Assembly (NCBI RefSeq): GCF_030347395.1
Contig: NZ_CP128170.1
Location: 2,294,001 to 2,358,000, forward strand
Source of the DNA: Microbacterium sp. ET2
Lineage (GTDB): Bacteria; Actinomycetota; Actinomycetes; Actinomycetales; Microbacteriaceae
Direction: 5' to 3'
Length of the DNA stretch: 64,000 nt
Position numbers and translations under genes: made by a program. The number at the start of each line of letters is the position of its first letter. Positions within the stretch are counted from its first letter, which is position 1. This document shows positions 18,720-26,706 of this stretch, piece by piece. The notes under the pieces were generated by a model. The model ran no database searches. It was not told the origin of the DNA and saw only the letters and a program-made list of their open reading frames with translations.

Positions 18720-18812
18720 GCGATGCGGCATTCGGCATCGCATGCCCCCGCGTCGGCCTTCGGCCGGCGCTCCCGCCAGTCCCGATGCCAGCGATGCCGA
18801 ACGCCGCATCGC
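18720..18812. repeat. long inverted repeat between two pyrimidine genes
   Basis: Arms at 18720-18741 and 18791-18812 match at 21 of 22 positions. A smaller hairpin (GCGTCGGCC/GGCCGGCGC, one mismatch) lies in the 49-bp loop. It fills the gap between the amidohydrolase and dihydropyrimidinase genes and may stabilise or attenuate the transcript. Confidence 0.75.
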
Positions 18813-18847
18813 TTCGCTCGCTCCATACACCTCGGCCATGAGGGGGA

Positions 18848-19696
18848 TCAGGGCCGGGCGATCTTCGAGTAGGAGTCGGGACGGCGATCCCGATAGAACT
18901 GCCAGTCGTCGCGCATCTCGCGCACCATGTCCATGTCGAGATCGCGCACGAGGATCTCCTCCTCGGTCCCTGAACCCCGCTCGCCCACGAAGTCGCCGCG
19001 CGGGTCGATCACCTGACTGGTGCCGTAGAAGTCCACGGCGAGCTCGCCGTACTCGTTGTCCTCGCGCCCCACCCGGTTGGGCTGGAGCACGAAGTACCCG
19101 TTCGCGACCGCGGCCGCCGGCCCCTCGACCTCCCAGAGCCGGTTCGACAGGCCGGGCTTGGTGGCGTTGGGGTTGAACACCATGTGCGCGTCGTTGAGGC
19201 CGAGCTCGCGCCATCCCTCCGGAAAGTGCCGGTCGTAGCAGATGTACATACCGATACGGCCGACCGCGCTGTCGAAGACCGGGTAGCCGAGGTTGCCCGG
19301 ACGGAAGTAGAACTTCTCCCAGAACCGATCGAGGTGGGGGAGGTGGTGCTTGCGGTACTTCCCGAGAATCGTGCCGTCGGCATCGACCAGGACCGCGGTG
19401 TTGTAGTACACCCCGGTCTCGGCCTCCTCGTAGATCGGGAGGACCATTACGGTGCCGAGCTCCTTGGCGACCGCGGCGAAGCGCTGCACGATCGGGCCGT
19501 CGGCGGCCTCGGCGAAGCGGTAGTACTTCTTGTCCTGCGTGATCCCGAAGTAGGGGCCGTAGAACAGCTCCTGGAAGCACACCACCTGCGCGCCCTGCGC
19601 GGCGGCATCCCGGGCGAAGCCCTCGTGCTTGTCGAGCATCGACTCCTTGTCGCCGGTCCACGTGGTCTGTGTGATCGCTGCGCGCACCATCGTCAT
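18848..19696 (-). CDS. nitrilase-superfamily amidohydrolase, probable beta-ureidopropionase
   Basis: This 282-residue carbon-nitrogen hydrolase has the triad Glu (VVCFQELFYGPYFG), Lys (GKYRKHHLPHLDRF) and Cys (GMYICYDRHFPEGWREL). It would hydrolyse N-carbamoyl-beta-alanine and N-carbamoyl-beta-aminoisobutyrate to the beta-amino acid, CO2 and ammonia. It is the first gene of the operon. The dihydropyrimidinase just downstream makes its substrate, and the aminotransferase uses its product. The start is ATG 19696, with GGAG upstream; the third codon is also ATG. Confidence 0.9.
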   Translation of the reverse strand: MTMVRAAITQTTWTGDKESMLDKHEGFARDAAAQGAQVVCFQELFYGPYFGITQDKKYYRFAEAADGPIVQRFAAVAKELGTVMVLPIYEEAETGVYYNTAVLVDADGTILGKYRKHHLPHLDRFWEKFYFRPGNLGYPVFDSAVGRIGMYICYDRHFPEGWRELGLNDAHMVFNPNATKPGLSNRLWEVEGPAAAVANGYFVLQPNRVGREDNEYGELAVDFYGTSQVIDPRGDFVGERGSGTEEEILVRDLDMDMVREMRDDWQFYRDRRPDSYSKIARP

Positions 19697-19769
19697 CTAC
19701 GCATCTCCATCCGTGTCGTCCAGTACTTCTTCGTGCTGACGCCGACGGGGACCGGTGTCGGGACCGTCC

Positions 19770-19783
19770 GGTGAGTACTCACC
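19770..19783. promoter_or_regulatory. 14-bp perfect palindrome upstream of the pyrimidine operon
   Basis: GGTGAGTACTCACC lies 73 bp before the first start codon of the operon. A second short palindrome, TGTCCGGACA, lies at 19832-19841. Either could bind a dimeric repressor. The regulator gene is not recognisable in this window. Confidence 0.4.
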
Positions 19784-19904
19784 CCGTGGACTGATCCTTC
19801 TTCCCGGACGTTTCCCGCCGGTTTCGGCCTGTGTCCGGACAGTAAAGCCTCGGCCGCGCGGCCACAAGAGGCGGTGGCCGCGTCGCGGAGATACATCGGA
19901 GGAC

Positions 19905-19935
19905 GGATGCCGCGCGGCATCCACTCCTCTAGCGT
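19905..19935 (+). promoter_or_regulatory. histidine kinase promoter with 18-bp palindrome
   Basis: The perfect palindrome GGATGCCGCGCGGCATCC (19905-19922) lies just before a TAGCGT -10 hexamer (19930-19935). That hexamer ends 6 nt before GTG 19942, so the mRNA is probably leaderless. The palindrome occupies the spacer/-35 zone, a plausible operator. Confidence 0.5.
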
Positions 19936-19941
19936 GAAACG

Positions 19942-21120
19942 GTGTTCCGACCCCTCCGTCCCCTCCAGATGGCGACCGACATCGCGTTGGCGGCCGGGTT
20001 CTTCCTCGTCACCGTCGTCTTCGAGCTGAACGCCGGGGTCGGGATGATGGGACCGCCGACCCAGGTGGGCGCGATGCTCGGGGTCACCGGGTACGTGCTG
20101 CTGTTCAGCGTGGCGTTGGGCTTCCGCCGCTTCTCGCCGGGGGTGGCGCTGGCGCTGGCGTGGGCGGGCGCCCTTGCGCAGATGAGCCTGCTGCGCGGGC
20201 CGAGCCTGGTCGATTTCGCGATCTTCGGCGTGCTCTACGCGGCAGCGGCCTACGGGAGTGTCCGCGTGTTCTGGGCCGGGCTCGCGTCGGCGGTGACGGG
20301 CGCCGTCGTGATCACCCTCTACCTCTACCTCGGGCCGCTGTACTCCGGCGCCCTCGACCTGTCGGTGCTTCCCATCGCGGTGATCGTGCTCGGGGGAGCG
20401 ACCTTCGCCCTGATGCTCGCCTGGACCTGCGGGGCGCTCGTGCGCACCGCGCGGCGTGCGCGCGAGAACCGGCTCGCCCAGGAGTGGGCAGAGGAGGAGG
20501 CGCGGTCGGAGTTCGAGCGCGCGCGGATCGCGCGCGACATGCACGACGTCGTGGCCCACTCGCTCGCCGTGGTCGTCGCCCAGGCCGACGGGGCTCGGTA
20601 TGCCGCCGCGGCCGATCCGCAGGCGGCGACGGCCGCTTTGCAGACGATCTCGTCGACGGCGCGCGCGGCGCTCGCCGACGTGCGGCTGCTCCTCACCCAG
20701 CTGCGTCACAGCCAGGGCGACGGGCCGCAGCCGAGCCTCGCCGACCTCGAGGAGCTGTGGGCCCAGGTGCGTGCCGCGGGCGTCGACCTGCGCGTGGACA
20801 TCGACCCCGCCCCGCCGGGCGAGCTGCCGGCATCCGTTCAGATCGCCATCTACCGCATCCTGCAGGAGGCTCTGACGAACGCGCTCCGGCACGGACGCGG
20901 TGACGTCTCCGTGCGGCTGGGGTGGCACGCCGATCGCGTGGAGCTCGCGGTGCGCAACGCCAGGGCGGTCGACGGTGCGGCATCTGCCGACGGCCCGCGG
21001 GGCCACGGCGTGATCGGCATGCGCGAGCGCGCCCAGCTCGTGGGCGGGCGACTGGAAGCCGGCGAGGACGGTGGCGACTGGGTCGTCTCGGCGACGGTGC
21101 CGATCGGGGCGACCGCATGA
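19942..21120 (+). CDS. sensor histidine kinase (NarL/DesK type)
   Basis: This 392-residue protein has about five to six membrane helices in residues 1-165 (starting MATDIALAAGFFLVTVVFEL) and no large extracellular domain. A HisKA_3 dimerisation domain follows with the phospho-acceptor histidine in RIARDMHDVVAHSLAVVV near residue 203. The ATPase domain has N-box EALTNALRHG near 312 and G-box GHGVIGMRERAQLVGG near 355. It would phosphorylate the overlapping downstream response regulator (ATGA). The following exporter genes suggest it senses a membrane-active compound or envelope stress, as in similar kinase-regulator-exporter loci. Confidence 0.92.
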   Translation: MFRPLRPLQMATDIALAAGFFLVTVVFELNAGVGMMGPPTQVGAMLGVTGYVLLFSVALGFRRFSPGVALALAWAGALAQMSLLRGPSLVDFAIFGVLYAAAAYGSVRVFWAGLASAVTGAVVITLYLYLGPLYSGALDLSVLPIAVIVLGGATFALMLAWTCGALVRTARRARENRLAQEWAEEEARSEFERARIARDMHDVVAHSLAVVVAQADGARYAAAADPQAATAALQTISSTARAALADVRLLLTQLRHSQGDGPQPSLADLEELWAQVRAAGVDLRVDIDPAPPGELPASVQIAIYRILQEALTNALRHGRGDVSVRLGWHADRVELAVRNARAVDGAASADGPRGHGVIGMRERAQLVGGRLEAGEDGGDWVVSATVPIGATA

Positions 21121-21772
21121 GCGGGGGCGCCGGGGTGATCCGCGTCGTGCTGGTCGACGATCAGGCGCTCTTCCGTGCGGGGATCCGCATGGTCGTCGAC
21201 TCTCAGCCCGACCTCGAGGTCGTCGGCGAAGCCGCCGACGGGCGCGAGGCGCTGGCGGTCGTGCGAGAGGCGCGGCCGGACGTGGTGCTGATGGACATCC
21301 GGATGCCGGTGATGGACGGCCTGGCCGCCACCGCCGAGCTGCTGCGCGACCCCGACCCGCCGCGCGTGGTGATGCTGACGACCTTCGACCTCGATGAGGC
21401 TGCGGCGCGGGCGATCCGCGGGGGCGCGAGCGGATTCCTGCTGAAGGACGCCGACCCCGAGTTCCTTTTGGCCGCGATCCGCACCGTGCACGCGGGGTCG
21501 GCGGTGATCGCGGCCTCGGCGACCCGTGATCTGTTCGCCCGCTTCGCCGATGCGGCGCCGCGTCCCGCTCCCCCGCCTACGGCGAGCTCACCGAGCGCGA
21601 GCGCGAGATCTTCGCCCTCGCCGCTCGAGGACTCTCCAATGCCGAGATCGCCGCCCGGGAGTACCTGTCGGAGGCGACAGTAAAGACGCACATCAGTCGC
21701 ATCCTGAGCAAGCTCGCGCTCCGCGATCGCGTGCAGCTGGTGGTCTTCGCCTTCGAGCACGGCCTGGCCTGA
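21117..21772 (+). CDS. NarL-family response regulator, interrupted by a one-base frameshift
   Basis: The receiver domain is intact: DD near residue 14, the phospho-acceptor in [16 protein letters not shown] near 59, and the lysine in [10 protein letters not shown]. After codon 151 the frame is wrong. The LuxR-type helix-turn-helix ([19 protein letters not shown], then [15 protein letters not shown]) continues in another frame to a stop at 21770-21772. Adding one C to the run of five at 21570-21574 restores a continuous protein of about 218 residues. Either the assembly lost a base or the gene is a recent pseudogene that would yield a regulator without DNA binding. Confidence 0.85.
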
Positions 21773-21836
21773 GCGCGACGCGCGGCGCGGCGCGCGCCGG
21801 CACGCGGGCCCGCGTCATCCTTCCGATGTACACGGA

Positions 21837-21881
21837 TCGGCCCCGGGGCCGACGCGCGCCCACCCGGGTGATTCCTAGCGT
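21837..21881 (+). promoter_or_regulatory. ABC exporter promoter with 16-bp palindrome
   Basis: TCGGCCCCGGGGCCGA (21837-21852) sits just upstream of the expected -35 position. A TAGCGT hexamer (21876-21881) ends 7 nt before ATG 21889. The arrangement would suit control by the response regulator encoded immediately upstream; this is inference. Confidence 0.4.
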
Positions 21882-21888
21882 CGAAGGC

Positions 21889-22674
21889 ATGCACATCTCC
21901 TCCACCGACCTGGGCCTGGCGGCCCGGGTGCAGCAGCTGACCAAGACCTACGGCACCGGCGACAGCGCGGTGCGCGCGCTCGACGGCGTGACGATCGGCA
22001 TCCGCCGTGGCGAGTTCACCGCCATCATGGGGCCGTCCGGCTCGGGCAAGTCAACGCTCATGCACGTCATGGCAGGGCTTGACGCCCCCACTTCGGGCCG
22101 CGCGTGGCTCGGCGACACCGAGATCACCGGGCTCACCGACCTCGAGCTCACCATCCTTCGCCGCCGCCGTGTCGGGTTCGTGTTCCAGGCGTTCAACCTG
22201 GTGCCGACCCTCGACGCGCTCGGCAACATCCTGCTGCCCTTCGACCTCGACGGACGGCGCCCGTCCGCGCTGGAGCGCGCGCGCATCGACCGGCTCGTCG
22301 ACACGCTCGGCCTCACCTCACGCCTCGGACACCGCCCGCATCAGCTGTCGGGCGGCCAGCAGCAGCGCGTCGCGATCGCCCGCGCCCTCGCCACCGCCCC
22401 CGACGTGGTGTTCGCCGACGAGCCGACCGGAAACCTCGATTCCCGCAGCGGTCGGGAGGTGCTGCGGCTCCTCGCCGACGCCAGCCGCGAGCATGGCCAG
22501 TCGATCGCGATGGTCACCCACGACCCGGTCGCCGCCAGCCACGCCGACCGCGTGATCGTGCTCGGTGACGGCCGCATCGCCGCCGACAAGCCGCGGCAGA
22601 GCGCCGAGGAGATCGCGGCCTTCCTCCTCGCCGGCGAGCTGTCGTCCCCGGCATCCGCGGAGGTGACGGCATGA
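21889..22674 (+). CDS. MacB/LolD-type ABC transporter ATP-binding protein
   Basis: This 261-residue ATPase has Walker A GPSGSGKSTLMHVMAGL near residue 45, signature LSGGQQQRVAIARAL near 150, Walker B VVFADEPTGNLDSRSG near 172, and the switch histidine in MVTHDPVAASHADR. This subgroup works with FtsX-like permeases as mechanotransmitters or exporters of peptides and lipids, often in antimicrobial resistance. The start at ATG 21889 follows a leaderless-type -10 hexamer. The longer open frame upstream crosses the regulator gene and is not credible. Confidence 0.92.
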   Translation: MHISSTDLGLAARVQQLTKTYGTGDSAVRALDGVTIGIRRGEFTAIMGPSGSGKSTLMHVMAGLDAPTSGRAWLGDTEITGLTDLELTILRRRRVGFVFQAFNLVPTLDALGNILLPFDLDGRRPSALERARIDRLVDTLGLTSRLGHRPHQLSGGQQQRVAIARALATAPDVVFADEPTGNLDSRSGREVLRLLADASREHGQSIAMVTHDPVAASHADRVIVLGDGRIAADKPRQSAEEIAAFLLAGELSSPASAEVTA

Positions 22675-24140
22675 GTGCGGTCGCCCTGGAGAACCGAGCA
22701 GACCGGATGCCACGGACCGCCGCCCCACGATGGGCGTTTCTGCGCGAGCGCGGCATGGCCGCCAGCGTCCTGGTGGCGGCCATCTCGAGCGCCTTCGGCG
22801 TGCTGCTCGTCTCGGTGACGGGTTATCTCGCCGCGATCCTCCGTTCCGATCCCTACATCGGCGACAGCGGGACGCTGGCGTTCGTGCTGAGCTTGCTCAC
22901 CGTCATCCTGGTCGGCGTCGCGGTGTACGTCGCCGGGATCGTCACCGCGAACACGTTCGCCACGGTCATCGCCGGGCGCACCCGGCAGATCGCCCTTATG
23001 CGGCTCATCGGCGCCTCGGCGCGCGCGCAGCGCCAGGAGGTCGCCCGGCAGGGGCTCGCCGTCGGCGTCGTCGGCGCCCTCAGCGGCCTCGTCGTCGGCA
23101 CCGGCGTCGCCGCGCTCGGCGTCGCCGTCGGCACCGAGCTGCTCGGGCTCGATGGCGTCTCGTACGGCGTCGTCACCGGAGAGCTCCTCGTGCCGGCCGT
23201 CATCGTCGCGCTCACGACCTGGGCTGCGGCGTGGGCCGGATCGCGGCGCGTGCTGACCGTCACGCCCATGGAGGCGCTCGGTGGCGCCGTTGAGGCCACG
23301 CGCGAGGACGTCGTCCGTCGCACCGGACGCAACGTCACCGCCGTCGCGCTGTTCGTCGCCGGCGGGGCGCTGCTGGCGGCGGGCATCGTGCTCGGCCTCG
23401 TCTCACCGCTGGGTGTCGCCGTCGCGTTCGTCGGCGGCATCCTCTCCTTCACCGGCATCGCGCTCGGCGCGACCCTTCTCATGCCGCCGGTGCTGCGGCT
23501 GATCGGTCGGCTCTTCGGCGGATCGGCGACCGCGCGGCTGGCCGCCGAGAACGCCCTCCGCTACCCCGAGCGCTCGAGCCGGATGGCGATCGGAGTGGTG
23601 ATGGGTGTGACGCTCGTGACGATGTTCGCCGTCGCCATCGAGTCGACCAAGGCCGTGCTCACCGCGTCGGCCGGGGGTGAGCTCCCCGCCGAGATGGCAG
23701 CCGTGCTCGACACCTTCGCCGCGGTGATGATGGTGCTCGTGGCGATCTCGGCGGTGATCGCCGCCGTGGGCCTGGTGAACCTCCTCACCCTGGGCGTCGT
23801 GCAGCGCCGGCGCGAGCTCGGACTGCTCCGCGCCCTCGGACTCACCGCCCCCCAGGTGCGGCGGGTCGTGCTGCTCGAGGCGGCGCACCTCACCATCGCC
23901 GCGCTGGCGACGGGCCTCGTCCTGGGCGTCGCCTACGGATGGGCGGGTGCGCAGTCGCTGCTCGGCTCCGTGCCGGGCGACCCGAGCCTCCCGCCGGGAC
24001 CGACGTTCGTGTGGCCGGCCGTGCCGCTCGTGCCGGTGCTGATCGTGGTCGCGGCGACCGCGGCGCTCACCCTCATCGCCGCCGTGACCCCCACGCGCCT
24101 GGCCACCCGGGTCGCGCCGGTGGAGGCGCTCGCCGAGTGA
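22671..24140 (+). CDS. FtsX-like ABC transporter permease
   Basis: This 489-residue membrane protein has a first helix near residues 25-45 and two FtsX-type blocks of helices (around 60-190 and 225-480). The conserved cytoplasmic element RQIALMRLIGASARAQRQEV near residue 105 and its repeat QRRRELGLLRALGLTAPQ near 380 are the usual ATPase-contact helices. It overlaps the ATPase gene by 4 bp. Together they form a MacB-like transporter controlled by the adjacent two-component system. Confidence 0.9.
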   Translation: MSAVALENRADRMPRTAAPRWAFLRERGMAASVLVAAISSAFGVLLVSVTGYLAAILRSDPYIGDSGTLAFVLSLLTVILVGVAVYVAGIVTANTFATVIAGRTRQIALMRLIGASARAQRQEVARQGLAVGVVGALSGLVVGTGVAALGVAVGTELLGLDGVSYGVVTGELLVPAVIVALTTWAAAWAGSRRVLTVTPMEALGGAVEATREDVVRRTGRNVTAVALFVAGGALLAAGIVLGLVSPLGVAVAFVGGILSFTGIALGATLLMPPVLRLIGRLFGGSATARLAAENALRYPERSSRMAIGVVMGVTLVTMFAVAIESTKAVLTASAGGELPAEMAAVLDTFAAVMMVLVAISAVIAAVGLVNLLTLGVVQRRRELGLLRALGLTAPQVRRVVLLEAAHLTIAALATGLVLGVAYGWAGAQSLLGSVPGDPSLPPGPTFVWPAVPLVPVLIVVAATAALTLIAAVTPTRLATRVAPVEALAE

Positions 24141-24190
24141 GGCGCGGGCCGCGGCGAGCGCCTGCGCGGGCGTGCTCGCCCCCGCGGACC

Positions 24191-24255
24191 GGAGGAGATC
24201 GGCACACCGGAGGACGCGCCGCGGCGCAGCCGCCTCCCTCGTGTCGATCTCCTCC
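24191..24255. terminator. hairpin between convergent genes, candidate bidirectional terminator
   Basis: Arms 24191-24213 and 24233-24255 pair at 19 of 23 positions (outer GGAGGAGATCG/CGATCTCCTCC perfect) around a 19-nt loop. It lies between the permease and the convergent SRPBCC gene. There is no T-run. Confidence 0.45.
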
Positions 24256-24293
24256 CGTGTGTCGCCGAGCCGACGGGCGCGGCGCGGGAGGCG

Positions 24294-24800
24294 TCAGGCG
24301 TCAGCGAGCTCCGGATCGTGCGCCCACGTCGGCGCGAGTGCCCGGATGCGCGCCGCGCGCCACTGCCATGCCGCCCACAATCCCGGCCAGAGCACGGGCG
24401 CGGCCGCCCCGCCGATGACGAGGCGGTCGCGCCACAGGGTCTTCGTCGGATCGCCCGGCGCCGGTGACACCGCCATCTGGTGGTCCCAGACGTCGAGGGC
24501 CGCAAGCGGCCCGGAGATCGGGATGCCGCTGTCGCGGAAGATGCGGATCGGGCCGTCCGGGCCCTTCATCGTCCGGTCGCTCGCGTGGATGATCTGCCGG
24601 CCGAGCGAGACCCGCCCGCCGAGGCTCATCTCGACCCCGACTTCCGCTCCCGGCTCCCAGGCGGTCGGCAGCGCGTCGGGTTCGAGGGGCGCCAGCTGCA
24701 CCAGCGGGCCGTACAGTTCCGCGACCGCGCGCGGGGAGTGCAGCGCCCGCCAGGCGGCATCCGCATCGCAATCGATGACGAGCTTCAGCATGATCCGCAT
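24294..24800 (-). CDS. SRPBCC-like hypothetical protein
   Basis: This 168-residue soluble protein begins MRIMLKLVIDCDADAAWRAL and proceeds through LGGRVSLGRQIIHASDRTM and ALDVWDHQMAVSP. The order of strand, helix, strands and long C-terminal helix resembles START/polyketide-cyclase (SRPBCC) proteins that bind small hydrophobic ligands. I do not recognise a specific subfamily. It stands alone, convergent with the exporter and divergent from the phosphatase gene. Confidence 0.65.
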   Translation of the reverse strand: MRIMLKLVIDCDADAAWRALHSPRAVAELYGPLVQLAPLEPDALPTAWEPGAEVGVEMSLGGRVSLGRQIIHASDRTMKGPDGPIRIFRDSGIPISGPLAALDVWDHQMAVSPAPGDPTKTLWRDRLVIGGAAAPVLWPGLWAAWQWRAARIRALAPTWAHDPELADA

Positions 24801-24840
24801 GTGCCCACTCTGTCATTCCGCGCCACCCGGCTCGCCCGTT

Positions 24841-24846
24841 TAGGCT
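24841..24846 (+). promoter_or_regulatory. -10 hexamer TAGGCT, leaderless start
   Basis: TAGGCT ends 6 nt before ATG 24853. No ribosome-binding site is present in the gap. Confidence 0.45.
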
Positions 24847-24852
24847 GACGGA

Positions 24853-25533
24853 ATGCCCTCGCCCTTCGATCAGTCCCGGTATCAGGTGCGTCTGGACTGG
24901 GGCCTCGACGCCCTCGCGCGCCTCGCGCCCGCCGACATCGTGGTGGTCGTGGATGTGCTCCGCTTCTCCAGCAGGGCGATCGACGTGGTCGAGCAGGGCC
25001 AGGAGATGATGCTGGATGACGCGGCCTTCGCGGTGTCGCTGAACGGCGCCCGTGTCGCCGCCGCAGCAGCCGCCGCCGCGGGCTCCGTCTCGGCCGGCCC
25101 TCACGCGGTCGCGGACGAACCCGACGGCCCGATCGTCCTTCTCGCGGGACTGCGCAACGCCTCCGCCGTGGCGCGGGCGATCGCCGACGAGCAGGAGCGT
25201 CGCGGTCGCCGCACCTCGATCTCGATCATCCCGGCCGGCGAGCTCGGCCACGGCGGCGCACCGCTGCGCTTCGCCGTCGAGGATCTCCTCGGCGCCGGCG
25301 CCGTCATCGACGCCCTCACCACTCGGGGGATCGACCACTCCTCGCCCGAAGCCGCCACGGCAGGCGAAGCCTTCCGCGGGCTTCGCGGGGCGGTGCGTCA
25401 CCTGCTGACCGCAAGCGGCTCGGGTCAGGAACTCATCGAGGAAGACCTGCGGCCCGACGTCGTCCGCGCCGCCGAGGTCGACGCTTCAGACGCGGTGCCG
25501 ATCGTGCGCGGGGACCGCATCGCCCTGCTCTGA
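24853..25533 (+). CDS. 2-phosphosulfolactate phosphatase family (ComB-like)
   Basis: This 226-residue protein has the family's N-terminal VVVVDVLRFSSRAIDVVEQG near residue 33 and the segments VLLAGLRNASAVARAI and ISIIPAGELGHGG. ComB dephosphorylates 2-phosphosulfolactate in archaeal coenzyme M synthesis. Actinobacteria that make no coenzyme M often carry homologues of unknown substrate. The acidic C-terminal part containing RFAVEDLLGAGAVIDAL is typical. Its last 48 bp overlap the end of the convergent SprT-like gene. Confidence 0.8.
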   Translation: MPSPFDQSRYQVRLDWGLDALARLAPADIVVVVDVLRFSSRAIDVVEQGQEMMLDDAAFAVSLNGARVAAAAAAAAGSVSAGPHAVADEPDGPIVLLAGLRNASAVARAIADEQERRGRRTSISIIPAGELGHGGAPLRFAVEDLLGAGAVIDALTTRGIDHSSPEAATAGEAFRGLRGAVRHLLTASGSGQELIEEDLRPDVVRAAEVDASDAVPIVRGDRIALL

Positions 25534-26040
25534 CCCACCCCGGGCGGCATCCGTGCGCGGCGTCATCGCGGCCAGCCGGGCGGCGGCCGAGATCTCGCGC
25601 CGCGTCCAGGTGAACAGATGGCGGCGGTCGAACTGCGGCGCGCATGCGACGCACGACGTCGCCCGCGGCGGGCGCCGATGCCGGTAGGCGGTGTGTCCGG
25701 CGGGGCACACGCCCACCCACGGCGCGAGTTCGACAGCCGTCTCGCCGTCATGGGTCGTGCCCCCGACGTAGCCGAGGTCTCGGGCGATGCTCTTCCACTC
25801 CGCGCCGTGCCCGGCCGCAGGCCCGGCGATCGCGTGGGCCACCTCGTGCAGGAGCGTCTGGTGGTTGGTGTCGTCGTCGTACCGCGCCGAAAGGTAGCGC
25901 GAGACGCTGATGCGCTTGCGCCGGAAATCGCAGAGGCCCGCACGCCTCTTGGCGTTGTCGAAGCCGAAGGTCCACGAGGGGTCGAGGTGGCGGCGGATCA
26001 GGGCGTTCGCCCAGACGCGCACCCGTTCAGGTTCTGACAT
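25486..26040 (-). CDS. SprT-like zinc metalloprotease-domain protein
   Basis: This 184-residue protein has the zinc motif LLHEVAHAIAGPAAGHG near residue 65, supplying HExxH and a third histidine. A zinc-ribbon-like region follows (VCPAGHTAYRH ... SCVACAP, about residues 110-135). SprT/Spartan-like domains cleave DNA-crosslinked proteins in eukaryotes; in bacteria the role is unknown. The 3' end overlaps the ComB-like gene by 48 bp in the opposite direction. The -10 hexamer TAACAT lies 6 nt before ATG 26040. Confidence 0.88.
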   Translation of the reverse strand: MSEPERVRVWANALIRRHLDPSWTFGFDNAKRRAGLCDFRRKRISVSRYLSARYDDDTNHQTLLHEVAHAIAGPAAGHGAEWKSIARDLGYVGGTTHDGETAVELAPWVGVCPAGHTAYRHRRPPRATSCVACAPQFDRRHLFTWTRREISAAARLAAMTPRTDAARGGSEQGDAVPAHDRHRV

Positions 26041-26046
26041 GCCGTG

Positions 26047-26052
26047 ATGTTA
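26047..26052 (-). promoter_or_regulatory. -10 hexamer TAACAT, leaderless start of the SprT-like gene
   Basis: Read on the minus strand, TAACAT is followed by 6 nt and then ATG 26040. Confidence 0.45.
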
Positions 26053-26069
26053 GAACGTACCTACGACAC

Positions 26070-26597
26070 TCAGCTCGCGACCGACGGCCGCACGCGCCGC
26101 CGCTCGGACGCGTCGATCGCCAGCAGCGTCGATTCGAGCTGCTCGTCGGGAGCGCCCGACTCCTGTCGGAGGAACAGCGCGCGCTTGAAGTCGGTGCGCG
26201 CGGCGTCGAAGTCCTCGCCGTCGTAGCGGGTCTTGCCGCGATGCTGGTACGCGAAAGCGGCGATGCCCGACCAGCCCTGGCCGTCGGCCTCCTCGGCGCA
26301 CGCGGTGAGTTCCTGATCGGCGGCGGCGAGCTGACCGCGCACCTGGAGCACGGTGGCATGGAGGATCCGGGCTCGCAGCAGGTCTTTGCGCGTCCCCGCC
26401 ATCCGGGCCACGCGCACCGACTGCTCGGAGAGCACCAGCGCATCATCCAGGCGATCGAGCACCTTCAGCAGCCACACCCGCTCGAGGAGGGCGGGCAGAC
26501 TCCGCTGCTCGCCGATCTCACCCAGGCGCCCCTCGCAGCGAATCGGGTCGACCTGCTCCCTCAGGGTGTCGGGGTCGTATCCCAGGATGTAGCTCAC
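26070..26597 (-). CDS. tetratricopeptide-like helical protein
   Basis: This 175-residue protein starts at GTG 26597 (MSYILGYDPDTLREQVDPI), chosen because GGAAGGAG lies 6 nt upstream. An in-frame upstream extension is low-complexity and unlikely. It contains helix pairs such as ERVWLLKVLDRLDDALVLSE near residue 38 and KTRYDGEDFDAARTDFKRAL near 130, typical of tetratricopeptide repeats that bind partner proteins. No catalytic motif is seen. It lies 109 bp after the methyltransferase-fold gene on the same strand. Confidence 0.75.
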   Translation of the reverse strand: MSYILGYDPDTLREQVDPIRCEGRLGEIGEQRSLPALLERVWLLKVLDRLDDALVLSEQSVRVARMAGTRKDLLRARILHATVLQVRGQLAAADQELTACAEEADGQGWSGIAAFAYQHRGKTRYDGEDFDAARTDFKRALFLRQESGAPDEQLESTLLAIDASERRRVRPSVAS

Positions 26598-26706
26598 GAT
26601 CGACTCCTTCCACGCTCGAGGGTCCCGCGCCCACGCTCCCCCAGTCTGCGCGACGGCGGCGCCGGCGCCGGCGTGGCACGCCGCAGGGCGGCATCCGGAC
26701 AGGAAT

